A DNA stretch of 64,000 nucleotides from NCBI RefSeq assembly GCF_001643375.1, contig NZ_LSHB01000022.1, positions 1 to 64,000 on the forward strand, read 5' to 3'. The DNA comes from Chryseobacterium sp. FP211-J200. Lineage in GTDB: Bacteria; Bacteroidota; Bacteroidia; Flavobacteriales; Weeksellaceae. This document shows, in pieces, positions 43,332-52,324 of this stretch; positions within the stretch are counted from its first letter, which is position 1; each line of letters starts with the position of its first letter. Both the position numbers and the translations under genes were made by a program. The notes beneath the pieces are model-generated. The model was not told where the DNA came from. It worked only from the letters and a program-made list of their open reading frames with translations, and made no database searches.

Positions 43332-43388
43332 ATGAATAGCACAATCATTATTCTTGTCATTCTTGTCATTATCGGATTCCGATGGTGA
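43332..43388 (+). CDS. ilv leader peptide (18 aa)
   Basis: A short reading frame encoding MNST, then ten consecutive branched-chain residues (IIILVILVII), then GFRW and a TGA stop. Ten Ile, Leu and Val codons in a row in an 18-codon frame just upstream of branched-chain amino acid genes is the hallmark of ribosome-mediated attenuation. The TGA stop lies inside the first strand of the antiterminator (43384-43395), so a ribosome reaching the stop would mask it. Starved of charged Ile, Val or Leu tRNA, the ribosome would stall earlier and let the antiterminator form. The frame is too short for routine gene finders. Confidence 0.9.
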   Translation: MNSTIIILVILVIIGFRW

Positions 43389-43461
43389 GTGATGGCTTGT
43401 ACTAATTATTGAATTTGAAATAATACAGACCATTCTCACCACGAGGATGGTTTTTTATTTT
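43384..43461 (+). promoter_or_regulatory. ilv attenuator: antiterminator and terminator
   Basis: Antiterminator: GGTGAGTGATGG (43384-43395) with CCATTCTCACC (43430-43440), extended by further A/T pairing between (GTAnTAATTATT against AATAATAC). Terminator: ACCATTCTC (43429-43437) with GAGGATGGT (43443-43451, one G-U pair), followed by TTTTTTATTTT. The two structures share 43430-43437 and are mutually exclusive. Confidence 0.88.
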
Positions 43462-43497
43462 CATCAATATAACAAACAAAAATAAAATCGATACAAA

Positions 43498-44400
43498 ATG
43501 TATTACAATGACGACAGTGTTCTCTTTTTTGATGGGGAATATGTAAAAGCAAAAGATGCCAAGACCGACTTGTACGGTCAATCGTTACACTACGGATATG
43601 CTGTTTTCGAAGGGATTAAATCTTATAAAACCGCAAACGGAACTAAAATTTTCAAAGCAGAGGAGCATTACGACAGACTAAGAAGGTCTGCCCAAACGAT
43701 GATGATTCCCTTCGATTATTCTACCGAAGAAATGGTGGATGCAACCTACAAATTATTGGAAATTAATAAATTATCAAACGCATACATTCGCCCATTGGTC
43801 ATTTGTTCTCCAAATATGGCCTTGTCAAAAGGTCAAAAAAGTTTTCTCGTCATCGAGGTTTGGAATTGGGATAATGGTTATATGGCCAATCAAATGAGAA
43901 TTATGACATCATCATTTGAACGTCCAAATCCAAAGGCTTTCAAAGTTGAAGCAAAAGTAAGCGGTCATTATGTGAACTCGATTTTAGCTTGTCAGGAAGC
44001 TAAGGATAAAGGTTTTGATGAAGCTCTGGTTCTCGATGCGGACGGAAATGTAGCCGAAAGTTCTGGTGCCAATATCTTCTTCGAAAAAGACGGCAAACTT
44101 TTCACGCCTGCAAAAGGTAGTATTCTTCCCGGAATCACACGAGCAACAGTTTTCGAAATCTGTGACCAGCTGGGAATTCCTTACGAGGAGAAATTCTTCA
44201 AACCAGAAGAAATGAAAGGCGCAGACGCTGGTTTTTTCTGTGGAACAGCCGCCGAGATTGTAGCATTGGGTTCTCTTGATGATGTTCCTTTCAAATTGAA
44301 TTGGGAAGAAAGTTTAGCATCTAAAATTCAAACAGCTTACCGTCATTTGGTGTTAGAAGAAGATTATTCTTATTTAAAAACAGACTTGCAATATGTGTAA
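43498..44400 (+). CDS. ilvE: Branched-chain amino acid aminotransferase
   Basis: 300-aa fold-type IV PLP enzyme that makes Ile, Val and Leu from their keto acids with glutamate. [19 protein letters not shown], the pyridoxal-lysine region [45 protein letters not shown] and [15 protein letters not shown] are family signatures. First enzyme gene after the attenuator; overlaps ilvD by eight bases, so translational coupling is likely. Length is normal for the family. Confidence 0.96.
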   Translation: MYYNDDSVLFFDGEYVKAKDAKTDLYGQSLHYGYAVFEGIKSYKTANGTKIFKAEEHYDRLRRSAQTMMIPFDYSTEEMVDATYKLLEINKLSNAYIRPLVICSPNMALSKGQKSFLVIEVWNWDNGYMANQMRIMTSSFERPNPKAFKVEAKVSGHYVNSILACQEAKDKGFDEALVLDADGNVAESSGANIFFEKDGKLFTPAKGSILPGITRATVFEICDQLGIPYEEKFFKPEEMKGADAGFFCGTAAEIVALGSLDDVPFKLNWEESLASKIQTAYRHLVLEEDYSYLKTDLQYV

Positions 44401-46078
44401 CGTAGAACTTAATAAATATTCGAAAACGCTTACAAAAGACCCCACGCAACCAGCCACTCAGGCGATGTTTTACGGAATTGGTTTCGAAGAAGAAGATTTC
44501 GACAAAGCACAGATCGGGATCGCAAGTATGGGCTACGACGGCAACACTTGCAATATGCACCTGAATGGTCTTGCTGAGATTGTAAAAAAGGGAGTCAAAG
44601 AACAAAATTTAGTGGGATTGATGTTCCACACCATCGGAATCAGCGACGGAATGACCAACGGAACCGACGGAATGCGTTATTCGCTTGTAAGCCGTGACAT
44701 CATCGCAGATTCTATCGAAGCGGTTTGCGCAGGACAATATTACGACGGACTGATTACCGTTCCGGGTTGCGACAAAAATATGCCGGGTTCTTTGATGGCG
44801 ATGGCTAGATTGGACAGGCCTTCAATTATGGTTTATGGCGGAAGTATTGCGCCCGGAAATTACAAAGGTCAGGATTTGAACATCGTCTCAGCTTTCGAAG
44901 CTTTGGGAAATAAAATCGCAGGGAAAATTTCTGACGAAGACTTCAAAGGTGTGATAAAAAATTCCTGTCCAAGCGCCGGTGCGTGTGGCGGAATGTACAC
45001 AGCAAACACAATGGCTTCCGCAATCGAAGCACTCGGAATGAGTTTGCCGTATTCTTCATCTTATCCGGCTTTAAGCAAAGAAAAAAAAGAAGAGTGCCAA
45101 TTCGCCGGTCATTACGTAAAAATATTACTTGAAAAAGATATCAAACCATCCGATATAATGACACCAAAAGCCTTCGAAAATGCTTTGAGATTAATTATGA
45201 TTTTGGGTGGAAGTACCAATGCAGTTCTACATTTTATTGCAATCGCAAAATCAATTGGTTACGATTTGACTTTGGATGATTTCCAAAAAATCAGCGATGA
45301 AACGCCATTTTTAGCTGACCTCAAACCAAGCGGAAAATATCTGATGGAAGACCTTCACAATGTTGGCGGTGTTCCTGCTGTGATGAAATATCTATTGGAT
45401 TTAGGCTTGCTTCACGGCGATTGCTTAACTGTAACTGGGAAAACCATTGCGGAAAATCTGGAACACGTCACTTCTATTATCGATAGACAACAAAATATCA
45501 TTCACGACATCAAAAACCCAATTAAAGCAACTGGTCATATCAGAATTCTGTACGGAAATCTTGCGGAGAAAGGTTCTGTTGCGAAAATTACAGGTAAAGA
45601 AGGCGATTATTTCAAAGGAACAGCCATCGTTTTCGACGGCGAAAAAGAATTTATCAAAGGCATCGAAGACAAAAAAATCAAAGAAGGAAATGTAGTCGTT
45701 ATCAAAAACGAAGGTCCAAAAGGCGCTCCCGGAATGCCGGAAATGCTCAAACCAACTTCAGCTTTGATGGGTTCTGGTCTCGGTAAAAATGTAGCCTTGA
45801 TTACAGACGGCAGATTTTCCGGAGGAACGCATGGTTTCGTTGTCGGTCATATCACGCCGGAAGCCTTTGCCGGAGGATTGATTGGCTTGATAAAAGATGG
45901 CGATGTGATAGAGCTGGATGCTGACAAAAATACCATCAATGCACTTCTCTCAGACGAAGAAATTGCCAAAAGAAAAGCCGAGTTCCAACAGCCGGATTAT
46001 AAGGTGAAACGCGGAGTTCTTTACAAATATGCCAAGTCTGTCGCCGATGCATCACAAGGTTGCGTCACCGATTTGTAA
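44393..46078 (+). CDS. ilvD: Dihydroxy-acid dehydratase
   Basis: 561-aa Fe-S enzyme converting dihydroxy acids to the keto acids of Val and Ile. Cluster and metal ligands are in [17 protein letters not shown] and [17 protein letters not shown]; the C-terminal [23 protein letters not shown] is also typical. Usual length. It overlaps ilvE by eight bases. A 461-base gap with repeats follows, so the transcript may or may not run on into ilvB. Confidence 0.97.
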   Translation: MCNVELNKYSKTLTKDPTQPATQAMFYGIGFEEEDFDKAQIGIASMGYDGNTCNMHLNGLAEIVKKGVKEQNLVGLMFHTIGISDGMTNGTDGMRYSLVSRDIIADSIEAVCAGQYYDGLITVPGCDKNMPGSLMAMARLDRPSIMVYGGSIAPGNYKGQDLNIVSAFEALGNKIAGKISDEDFKGVIKNSCPSAGACGGMYTANTMASAIEALGMSLPYSSSYPALSKEKKEECQFAGHYVKILLEKDIKPSDIMTPKAFENALRLIMILGGSTNAVLHFIAIAKSIGYDLTLDDFQKISDETPFLADLKPSGKYLMEDLHNVGGVPAVMKYLLDLGLLHGDCLTVTGKTIAENLEHVTSIIDRQQNIIHDIKNPIKATGHIRILYGNLAEKGSVAKITGKEGDYFKGTAIVFDGEKEFIKGIEDKKIKEGNVVVIKNEGPKGAPGMPEMLKPTSALMGSGLGKNVALITDGRFSGGTHGFVVGHITPEAFAGGLIGLIKDGDVIELDADKNTINALLSDEEIAKRKAEFQQPDYKVKRGVLYKYAKSVADASQGCVTDL

Positions 46079-46104
46079 AATTATAATGAATGAAATATTA
46101 TTTT

Positions 46105-46250
46105 GGGCAGCTATTTCCGTCCTCCACTCCCAAACCTAACGGAGTGGTTCGACGAAGTCAATCTTTTTTGCAGACGATTTCAGTTTAAATATAACTTGAT
46201 TAGCACGCAAAAAAGGATTTCCGTTCAGGCCGGGCTGCAATCGTATTGCG
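46105..46250. repeat. Interspersed repeat family A, copy 3
   Basis: Left part GGGCAGCTATTTCCGTCCTCC. An inserted hairpin ACTCC..GGAGT follows. The stem pairs AATCTTTTTTGC with GCAAAAAAGGATT, and the right part reads CCGGGCTGCAATCG. Confidence 0.65.
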
Positions 46251-46273
46251 TTCCAAAATAATATTTTCAAAAA

Positions 46274-46519
46274 GAATCCGAAGGACTCAAAATAAGTAGC
46301 CGTAGGTGAAACCTATGGAAGAAATGAAAACAAAATCGTAACAGAACCTGAAAGGTTCAAATACCAGTAGCCGTAGGTGAACCGATGGAAGGACGGAACA
46401 AAAGTACACCAGAACCCAACGGGTTTAATATCAATAGCCGTAGGTGAAACCTATGGAAAGAATGAAATAAAATCAACCAGAACCAAAAGGGTTCAATATC
46501 AATAGTTAAAACTATGATA
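46274..46519. repeat. Repeat family D, four copies between ilvD and ilvB
   Basis: Copies at 46274-46320, 46343-46390, 46412-46457 and 46480-46519. Each has a GAACC-type arm with GGTTC (stem bases varying), then AATAT/ATACCA(G)TAGCCGTAGGTGAAACCTATGG. The last copy is degraded and ends 20 bases before ilvB. Confidence 0.8.
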
Positions 46520-46539
46520 GAAATAAAAAGACATCTAAA

Positions 46540-48282
46540 ATGAATGAAACCATTTCAAAAATAGAAAACACCGAATCAGATTCTCAGAAATCGATAGAAA
46601 TATCCGGTTCCAAAGCTGTTTTAGAAGCGTTGTTGCAGGAAAATGTACATACCGTTTTCGGTTATCCAGGTGGCGCCATAATGCCAATCTATGATGCTCT
46701 CTATGACTATTCCGACAAACTGAAACATATTTTGGTTCGCCACGAGCAAGGCGCAATCCACGCGGCTCAGGGATTTGCAAGAACTTCCGGGAAAACAGGC
46801 GTTGTCTTTGCAACAAGTGGTCCTGGCGCTACCAATTTGGTGACAGGTTTGGCCGATGCAATGATTGACAGCAATCCGATTGTCTGTATCACAGGTCAGG
46901 TTTTTGCCTCACTTTTGGGAACCGATGCTTTTCAGGAAACCGATGTCATCAATATCACAACGCCAGTCACAAAATGGAATTATCAAGTCACTGATGCAAC
47001 GGAAATTCCCGAAGCGATTGCCAAGGCATTTCACATCGCAAGCACAGGTCGTCCAGGTCCGGTTCTAATTGATATCACCAAAAATGCTCAAATGCAATTA
47101 TTTGAATATTCAGGTTACAAAAAATGCAATCACATCCGAAGTTATCGTCCTGAACCGGAAATCAGGAACGAATATATCGAGCAGGCCGCAGAACTTATTA
47201 ATCAAGCCAAAAAACCATTCGTTATTTTCGGACAAGGCGTCATTTTAGGAAAAGCGGAAGAGGAATTCAAAGCTTTTATTGAAAAGACAAATCTTCCAGC
47301 CGCAGCAACTGTTATGGGATTAAGCGCCTTGGAAACCACTCATCCGCTACACGTGGGAATGTTGGGAATGCACGGCAATTACGCCCCAAATGTTATGACC
47401 AACGAATGCGATGTTCTGATTGCAGTCGGAATGCGTTTCGATGACCGGGTGACTGGACGTCTGGATAAGTATGCGAAACAGGCTAAAATCATTCACCTTG
47501 ATATTGACCCTGCCGAAATCGACAAAAACGTGAAAACCACAGTTCCGGTTTGGGGAAATTGCAAAAAGACTTTACCAGTGTTGACGGCTCTTCTCAAAGA
47601 AAATGACCATTCAGCCTGGTTAAATGAATTTCGAGAACTTGAAAAAGAAGAAATCAAAGAAGTCATTCAGGAGGAACTCGATCCAACAACTAAAGTGTTG
47701 ACAATGGGAGAGGTCATCAAAGTGTTAAATGAACTAACAAATGGAGATGCAATTGTTGTGACAGATGTTGGTCAGCATCAGATGGTTGCAAGTAGATATG
47801 CGAAGTTTAACCAATCAAAATCCTGGGTGACATCCGGCGGTTTGGGAACAATGGGATTTGGTTTGCCAGCTGCAATCGGAGCTTGGTACGGGGCACCGGA
47901 AAAAACAGTGGTTGCTATTATCGGAGATGGCGGATTTCAAATGACGCTGCAGGAATTGGGAACGATTATGCAGTTCGGAGCTAAAGTCAAAATTATGATT
48001 CTCAACAACGAATTCCTGGGAATGGTGAGACAGTGGCAGCAATTATTCAATGAAAAACGCTATTCTTTCGTGAATATCACAAGCCCGGATTTTGTCGCAG
48101 TTGCCAAAGCTTACTACATTGATGGACAAAGGATTTCGGATAGAGAAGGTCTGAAACCTGCCTTAGAAACAATGCTGAACCACGACGGCGCCTATCTTCT
48201 GGAAGTAATGGTGGGAAAAGAAAACAACGTATTCCCAATGGTAACGCAGGGTTCATCAGTTTCTGAAATTCGTTTAAAATAA
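46540..48282 (+). CDS. ilvB: Acetolactate synthase, large subunit
   Basis: 580-aa TPP enzyme; first common step of Val and Leu synthesis, and acetohydroxybutyrate for Ile. FGYPGGAIMPIYDAL and HEQGAIHAAQGFARTSGKTGVVFATSGPGATNLVTGLADA (with the TPP Glu), and the GDG...NN thiamine motif GDGGFQMTLQELGTIMQFG..ILNN, are present. A ~20-residue Ser/Glu-rich N-terminal extension precedes the core. It works with the small subunit encoded 89 bases downstream, with a repeat D between. Confidence 0.97.
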   Translation: MNETISKIENTESDSQKSIEISGSKAVLEALLQENVHTVFGYPGGAIMPIYDALYDYSDKLKHILVRHEQGAIHAAQGFARTSGKTGVVFATSGPGATNLVTGLADAMIDSNPIVCITGQVFASLLGTDAFQETDVINITTPVTKWNYQVTDATEIPEAIAKAFHIASTGRPGPVLIDITKNAQMQLFEYSGYKKCNHIRSYRPEPEIRNEYIEQAAELINQAKKPFVIFGQGVILGKAEEEFKAFIEKTNLPAAATVMGLSALETTHPLHVGMLGMHGNYAPNVMTNECDVLIAVGMRFDDRVTGRLDKYAKQAKIIHLDIDPAEIDKNVKTTVPVWGNCKKTLPVLTALLKENDHSAWLNEFRELEKEEIKEVIQEELDPTTKVLTMGEVIKVLNELTNGDAIVVTDVGQHQMVASRYAKFNQSKSWVTSGGLGTMGFGLPAAIGAWYGAPEKTVVAIIGDGGFQMTLQELGTIMQFGAKVKIMILNNEFLGMVRQWQQLFNEKRYSFVNITSPDFVAVAKAYYIDGQRISDREGLKPALETMLNHDGAYLLEVMVGKENNVFPMVTQGSSVSEIRLK

Positions 48283-48296
48283 ATTTCAATCAATAA

Positions 48297-48343
48297 GAAC
48301 CCGAAAGGGTTCAATATCAGTAGCCGTAGGTGAAACCTATGGA
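48297..48343. repeat. Repeat family D, between ilvB and ilvN
   Basis: GAACCCGAAAGGGTTC is a near-perfect hairpin; AATATCAGTAGCCGTAGG with TGAAACCTATGG follows. Confidence 0.85.
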
Positions 48344-48370
48344 ATCAATTACGGAATCAATAAAAAACAA

Positions 48371-48961
48371 ATGGAAAAACAAGAATTTACCATCACATTA
48401 TACACCGAAAATTCTGTAGGATTAATCGGCAGAATTTCAGGGATTTTCTCACGAAGAAAAATCAATATCGAGAGTTTGAATACATCACCTTCCGAAGTTG
48501 ATGGCATTCACAGATTCACGATTGTCATTAATGAAAATGATGAGGTCGTAAGAAAACTTTGCAGACAACTAGAGAAGCAGATTGACATTATGAAAGCCTA
48601 CTTCAATACAGACGACGAGATTGTCTGGCAGGAACAGGCACTTTATAAAGTTCCTGCAAATGTCGTCACAGAAAAGGTTTACGTAGAAAGATTGCTTCGT
48701 CAATACGGCGCATCTACAGTTGTGATTCGGCAGGATTACATCGTTTTCGAAACAGCAGGACATCGTGAAGAAATAGACCGACTGACCGAAGAACTCAACA
48801 AATACGGTCTCATCGAATTTGTCCGGGGCGCAAGAATCGCCATTATCAAAAACAGCAGAGGAATCCACGACAAAGTCCTCGAATTCGAAAGAAGAGAACC
48901 TTCCGCCGAAATTGTAGAAAACGAATTCCTGGACAAACGAGATGACGTTTTCACAATGTAA
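48371..48961 (+). CDS. ilvN: Acetolactate synthase, small (regulatory) subunit
   Basis: 196-aa subunit with an N-terminal ACT domain (EFTITLYTENSVGLIGRISGIFSRRKINIESLNTSPSEVDGIHRFTIVI) that binds Val for feedback inhibition, and a C-terminal ALS-binding domain (VYVERLLRQYGASTVVIRQDYIVFETAGHREEIDRLTEELNKYGLIEFVRGARIAI). Also called ilvH by length. Usual size for the family. A repeat C follows before ilvC. Confidence 0.95.
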   Translation: MEKQEFTITLYTENSVGLIGRISGIFSRRKINIESLNTSPSEVDGIHRFTIVINENDEVVRKLCRQLEKQIDIMKAYFNTDDEIVWQEQALYKVPANVVTEKVYVERLLRQYGASTVVIRQDYIVFETAGHREEIDRLTEELNKYGLIEFVRGARIAIIKNSRGIHDKVLEFERREPSAEIVENEFLDKRDDVFTM

Positions 48962-48967
48962 ATAAAA

Positions 48968-49046
48968 AAACTTATCTAAGCGTAAGCGCCTTAGTGAATT
49001 TAAAACATCGAATTAAAAAAAGCTTTGCGCGCTTTGTGTTCAAAAT
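48968..49046. repeat. Interspersed repeat family C, copy 2
   Basis: TCTAAGCGTAAGCGCCTTAG then GCTTTGCGCGCTTTGTG in an A-rich context; diverged form of the CTTTGCG repeats. Confidence 0.4.
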
Positions 49047-49089
49047 TCGAATCATTTATCAATAATCATTTATCAACAATAAAAATATA

Positions 49090-50571
49090 ATGGCAAATTA
49101 TTTCAATACCTTATCACTCAGAGACCAGTTACATCAGTTAGGACAGGCAGATTTTATGGACAGTTCTGAGTTTTCTGACGGCGTTTCCGCCTTGAAAGGA
49201 AAGAAAATCGTAGTGGTAGGATGTGGCGCTCAAGGTCTTAATCAAGGTCTGAATCTCAGAGACAGCGGATTGGATGTATCTTATGCATTACGTCAGGAAG
49301 CCATCGACCAGAAAAGAGATTCCTGGAAAAATGCAACCGACAATAATTTCAAAGTAGGCACTTATGAAGAACTGATTCCAACAGCGGATTTGGTCATCAA
49401 TTTAACGCCCGACAAACAACATACTTCTGTAATCAATGCCGTTCAGCCTTTGATGAAAGAAGGCGCAACCTTATCCTATTCTCACGGTTTCAATATTGTG
49501 GAAGAAGGGATGCAAATCCGTAAAGATATCACGGTAATTATGGTCGCTCCAAAGTGTCCGGGTTCTGAAGTTCGTGCCGAATATCTGCGTGGCTTCGGTG
49601 TTCCGACTTTGATTGCCGTTCATCCCGAAAATGACCATCAAGGCAAAGGTTGGGCAGAAGCAAAAGCCTACTGTGTGGGAACTGGCGGTCACAAAGCCGG
49701 AGTTCTTAAATCATCATTTGTTGCAGAGGTGAAGTCCGATTTAATGGGTGAGCAAACCATTTTGTGTGGACTTTTGCAAACCGGTTCTATCCTTTCGTTC
49801 GACAAAATGGTCGAGAAAGGAATCGATGCAGGTTACGCTTCCAAATTGGTTCAGTACGGTGTTGAGGTCATTACAGAAGCTTTAAAACACGGTGGTGTGA
49901 GTGGAATGTTAGACAGACTTTCAAATCCTGCAAAACTCAAAGCTTTCGAATTGTCCGAGGAATTGAAAAACATTATGCGTCCACTTTTCCAAAAACATCA
50001 GGACGATATCATCTCCGGCGAATTTTCCAAAACAATGATGGAAGATTGGGCAAATGGCGATGCAAACTTATTGAAATGGAGAGCAGAAACAGGAGAAACT
50101 GCTTTCGAAAAAACACCTGCTGGCGATGTGAAAATAGATGAACAGGAGTATTTTGACAACTATCTTTTGATGTCAGCCTTCATCAGAGCCGGCGTGGAAC
50201 TGGCGTTCGAAACGATGGTGGAAGCCGGAATCAAACCGGAATCCGCTTACTACGAATCGCTTCACGAAACACCTTTGATTGCCAACACCATCGCCAGAAA
50301 AAAACTCTTCGAGATGAACCGTGTGATTTCAGACACCGCAGAATACGGCTGTTATCTTTTCGACCAGGCTTGCAAACCTTTGCTGGCGGATTTTATGAAA
50401 TCGGTGGACACAGATTTGGTCGGAAAAGACTTCAACGAAGGGAAAAATGCGTCGGTTGACAATGCTCAATTGGTTCACGTAAACGATATTCTGAGAAATC
50501 ACCCTGTAGAAATCGTCGGCCGAAAACTTCGTCAGGCAATGACTGCGATGAAGTCTATCAAAACAGTTTAA
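49090..50571 (+). CDS. ilvC: Ketol-acid reductoisomerase, long (class II) form
   Basis: 493-aa NADPH enzyme converting acetolactate and acetohydroxybutyrate to dihydroxy acids. Rossmann [39 protein letters not shown]-like and [13 protein letters not shown] segments, and a duplicated C-terminal domain that gives the class II length. Mg-binding Asp and Glu are in the SDLMGEQ region. Between ilvN and a repeat-rich gap preceding the ABC gene. Confidence 0.96.
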   Translation: MANYFNTLSLRDQLHQLGQADFMDSSEFSDGVSALKGKKIVVVGCGAQGLNQGLNLRDSGLDVSYALRQEAIDQKRDSWKNATDNNFKVGTYEELIPTADLVINLTPDKQHTSVINAVQPLMKEGATLSYSHGFNIVEEGMQIRKDITVIMVAPKCPGSEVRAEYLRGFGVPTLIAVHPENDHQGKGWAEAKAYCVGTGGHKAGVLKSSFVAEVKSDLMGEQTILCGLLQTGSILSFDKMVEKGIDAGYASKLVQYGVEVITEALKHGGVSGMLDRLSNPAKLKAFELSEELKNIMRPLFQKHQDDIISGEFSKTMMEDWANGDANLLKWRAETGETAFEKTPAGDVKIDEQEYFDNYLLMSAFIRAGVELAFETMVEAGIKPESAYYESLHETPLIANTIARKKLFEMNRVISDTAEYGCYLFDQACKPLLADFMKSVDTDLVGKDFNEGKNASVDNAQLVHVNDILRNHPVEIVGRKLRQAMTAMKSIKTV

Positions 50572-50582
50572 AATAATAATTT

Positions 50583-50665
50583 GGACAACTTAATCCGCCT
50601 TCCGCTCCCAATCTTTTCACTCCACTTCGTTGCGTAAAAAGGATTTCCGCTCAAGTCGGGTTGCA
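50583..50665. repeat. Interspersed repeat family A, copy 4
   Basis: ACTTAATCCGCCTTCCGCTC, stem AATCTTTT with AAAAAGGATT (interior TCACTCCACTTCGTTGCG), and AAGTCGGGTTGCAG at the right. Confidence 0.65.
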
Positions 50666-50767
50666 GATTCAGTGTAAAAGAAAAGTTGTCCAAAAATTCA
50701 AATATTGTCATTCCGTAGAAAGTCAAATGAAACGGTTTTTTTTGGAATGATAATATCTGAAATAAAA

Positions 50768-50845
50768 TCCTTGATGAGCGAAGCGTCTTTGCGACACTTA
50801 ATTGTTTTCAAAAAAGAAAAAAACTTTGCGACTTTGCGTTTAAAA
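50768..50845. repeat. Interspersed repeat family C, copy 3
   Basis: GCGAAGCGTCTTTGCGACAC, an A-rich spacer, then CTTTGCGACTTTGCGTTTAA, ending ten bases before the ABC gene. Confidence 0.5.
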
Positions 50846-50854
50846 ATAAAAATA

Positions 50855-52324
50855 ATGTCAACCCAAATCATCCAAATTTCAAATCTAAACTTCCAGTACG
50901 GCAACCAAGTCGTACTGAAAGATTTCGACTGGGAAATATCTTCACAAGAATGTTGGATGTTAGGCGGATTAAGCGGAAGTGGAAAAACAACTTTAGCCAA
51001 AATCATTTCCGGCGAAATCAAAAACTTCGAAGGAAAAGTGGAGGTTAATTTTGATGAAACTTCAAAGTTGGCAAAGAAAGTTCTGTACGTTTCCAATTGG
51101 TTTCAGTTCAGCAATCTGGAAGGCGACCGCAATTTTTATTATCAGCAACGTTATAATCAATTTGCTAAAAACGATACGTTAACGGTTTTCGCAGAACTCA
51201 ATCATTTCGGAAACGAGGAAAATCTGGATTTCAAATTATTAGAATCTTATCTAAAACCATTTGGATTTGAAAATTTCAAAAACCAGCAATTGATAGAACT
51301 TTCCAGCGGCGAACACAAGAAATTACAATTGCTGAAAGCACTTTGGCTAAAACCTCAAGTTCTGATTATCGACCAGCCTTACACAGGATTAGATGTCAAA
51401 TCGAGACAGTTTTTGAATCAGGCTTTTGATGATTTAATTCAAGAAAATGTCACATTGATTTTAATTAATAATGACGATGAATTTCCAGAAAGTGTTCAAT
51501 ATTTTGTAGAAATAGAAAACGGAAAATTAGTTCATCAAAATTCTCCAAAAGACTTTTCCAAAGGCGAAGAAAGAACACCAAAATCACTGCCTTTTTTTCT
51601 TCAAAACAATAATGGAAATCGTAGAGAGAACTTAATCAAATTAGAAAAAATCAATATTTCTTACGGCGAAAAACAGGTCCTGAAAAACATCGATTGGGAA
51701 GTGAATTCCGGAGAACAATGGCTGTTGCAAGGTCATAACGGTTCAGGAAAATCAACGTTGTTAAGCTTGTTAAATGGCGACCATCCGCAGGCTTATGCCA
51801 ATGAAATTTATCTTTTCGGGCGAAAGCGGGGAAGTGGCGAAAGTATTTGGGACATCAAAGAAAAAATCGGAATGATTTCTCCCGAATTGCATTGGTATTT
51901 TGATATGAATGCGAATGTCGGACAAACCATTGCTTCTGGTTTTTTTGATTCGATGAGTTTGTATCAGAAACTAAGTTTTGACCAGCAACAACAGTTGGAA
52001 CAGCTTCTCTATTTTTTCGATTTGAAAGAAGATAAAAACAAGAAATTAAATACACTTCCACTCGGAAAACAACGCTTGGCTTTACTCGCAAGAACCTTAA
52101 TCAAAAAACCAAAACTTCTGATTCTGGATGAGCCTTGTCAGGGAATGGACAACGAGCAGACGCAATATTTCAATCAGGTGATTGATGATTTGGCAAGTCA
52201 AGGACAATCGTTAATTTACGTTGGATATTTTGAATCTCAATTACCAAAAAAACTCAGCCACAAACTCGTTCTGGAAAATGGAACCACAAAAATCAAAATC
52301 AAAATCAAAGAATCTGTACTATAA
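50855..52324 (+). CDS. ABC ATP-binding protein with two nucleotide-binding domains (ModF-like)
   Basis: 489-aa cytoplasmic protein with two fused ABC domains and no membrane segment. Start at 50855 because the codons upstream overlap a repeat. NBD1: Walker A GLSGSGKT at residues 38-45, signature LSSGEHKKL, Walker B ends LIIDQP with Gln174 in place of the catalytic Glu. NBD2: Walker A GHNGSGKST, a weak signature LPLGKQR, and a normal LILDEP with Glu426. The ModF/PhrA type is similar in layout; function there is unclear. It overlaps ilvA by one base (TAATG), so it is probably part of the ilv transcript; role in amino acid supply is unknown. Confidence 0.85.
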   Translation: MSTQIIQISNLNFQYGNQVVLKDFDWEISSQECWMLGGLSGSGKTTLAKIISGEIKNFEGKVEVNFDETSKLAKKVLYVSNWFQFSNLEGDRNFYYQQRYNQFAKNDTLTVFAELNHFGNEENLDFKLLESYLKPFGFENFKNQQLIELSSGEHKKLQLLKALWLKPQVLIIDQPYTGLDVKSRQFLNQAFDDLIQENVTLILINNDDEFPESVQYFVEIENGKLVHQNSPKDFSKGEERTPKSLPFFLQNNNGNRRENLIKLEKINISYGEKQVLKNIDWEVNSGEQWLLQGHNGSGKSTLLSLLNGDHPQAYANEIYLFGRKRGSGESIWDIKEKIGMISPELHWYFDMNANVGQTIASGFFDSMSLYQKLSFDQQQQLEQLLYFFDLKEDKNKKLNTLPLGKQRLALLARTLIKKPKLLILDEPCQGMDNEQTQYFNQVIDDLASQGQSLIYVGYFESQLPKKLSHKLVLENGTTKIKIKIKESVL

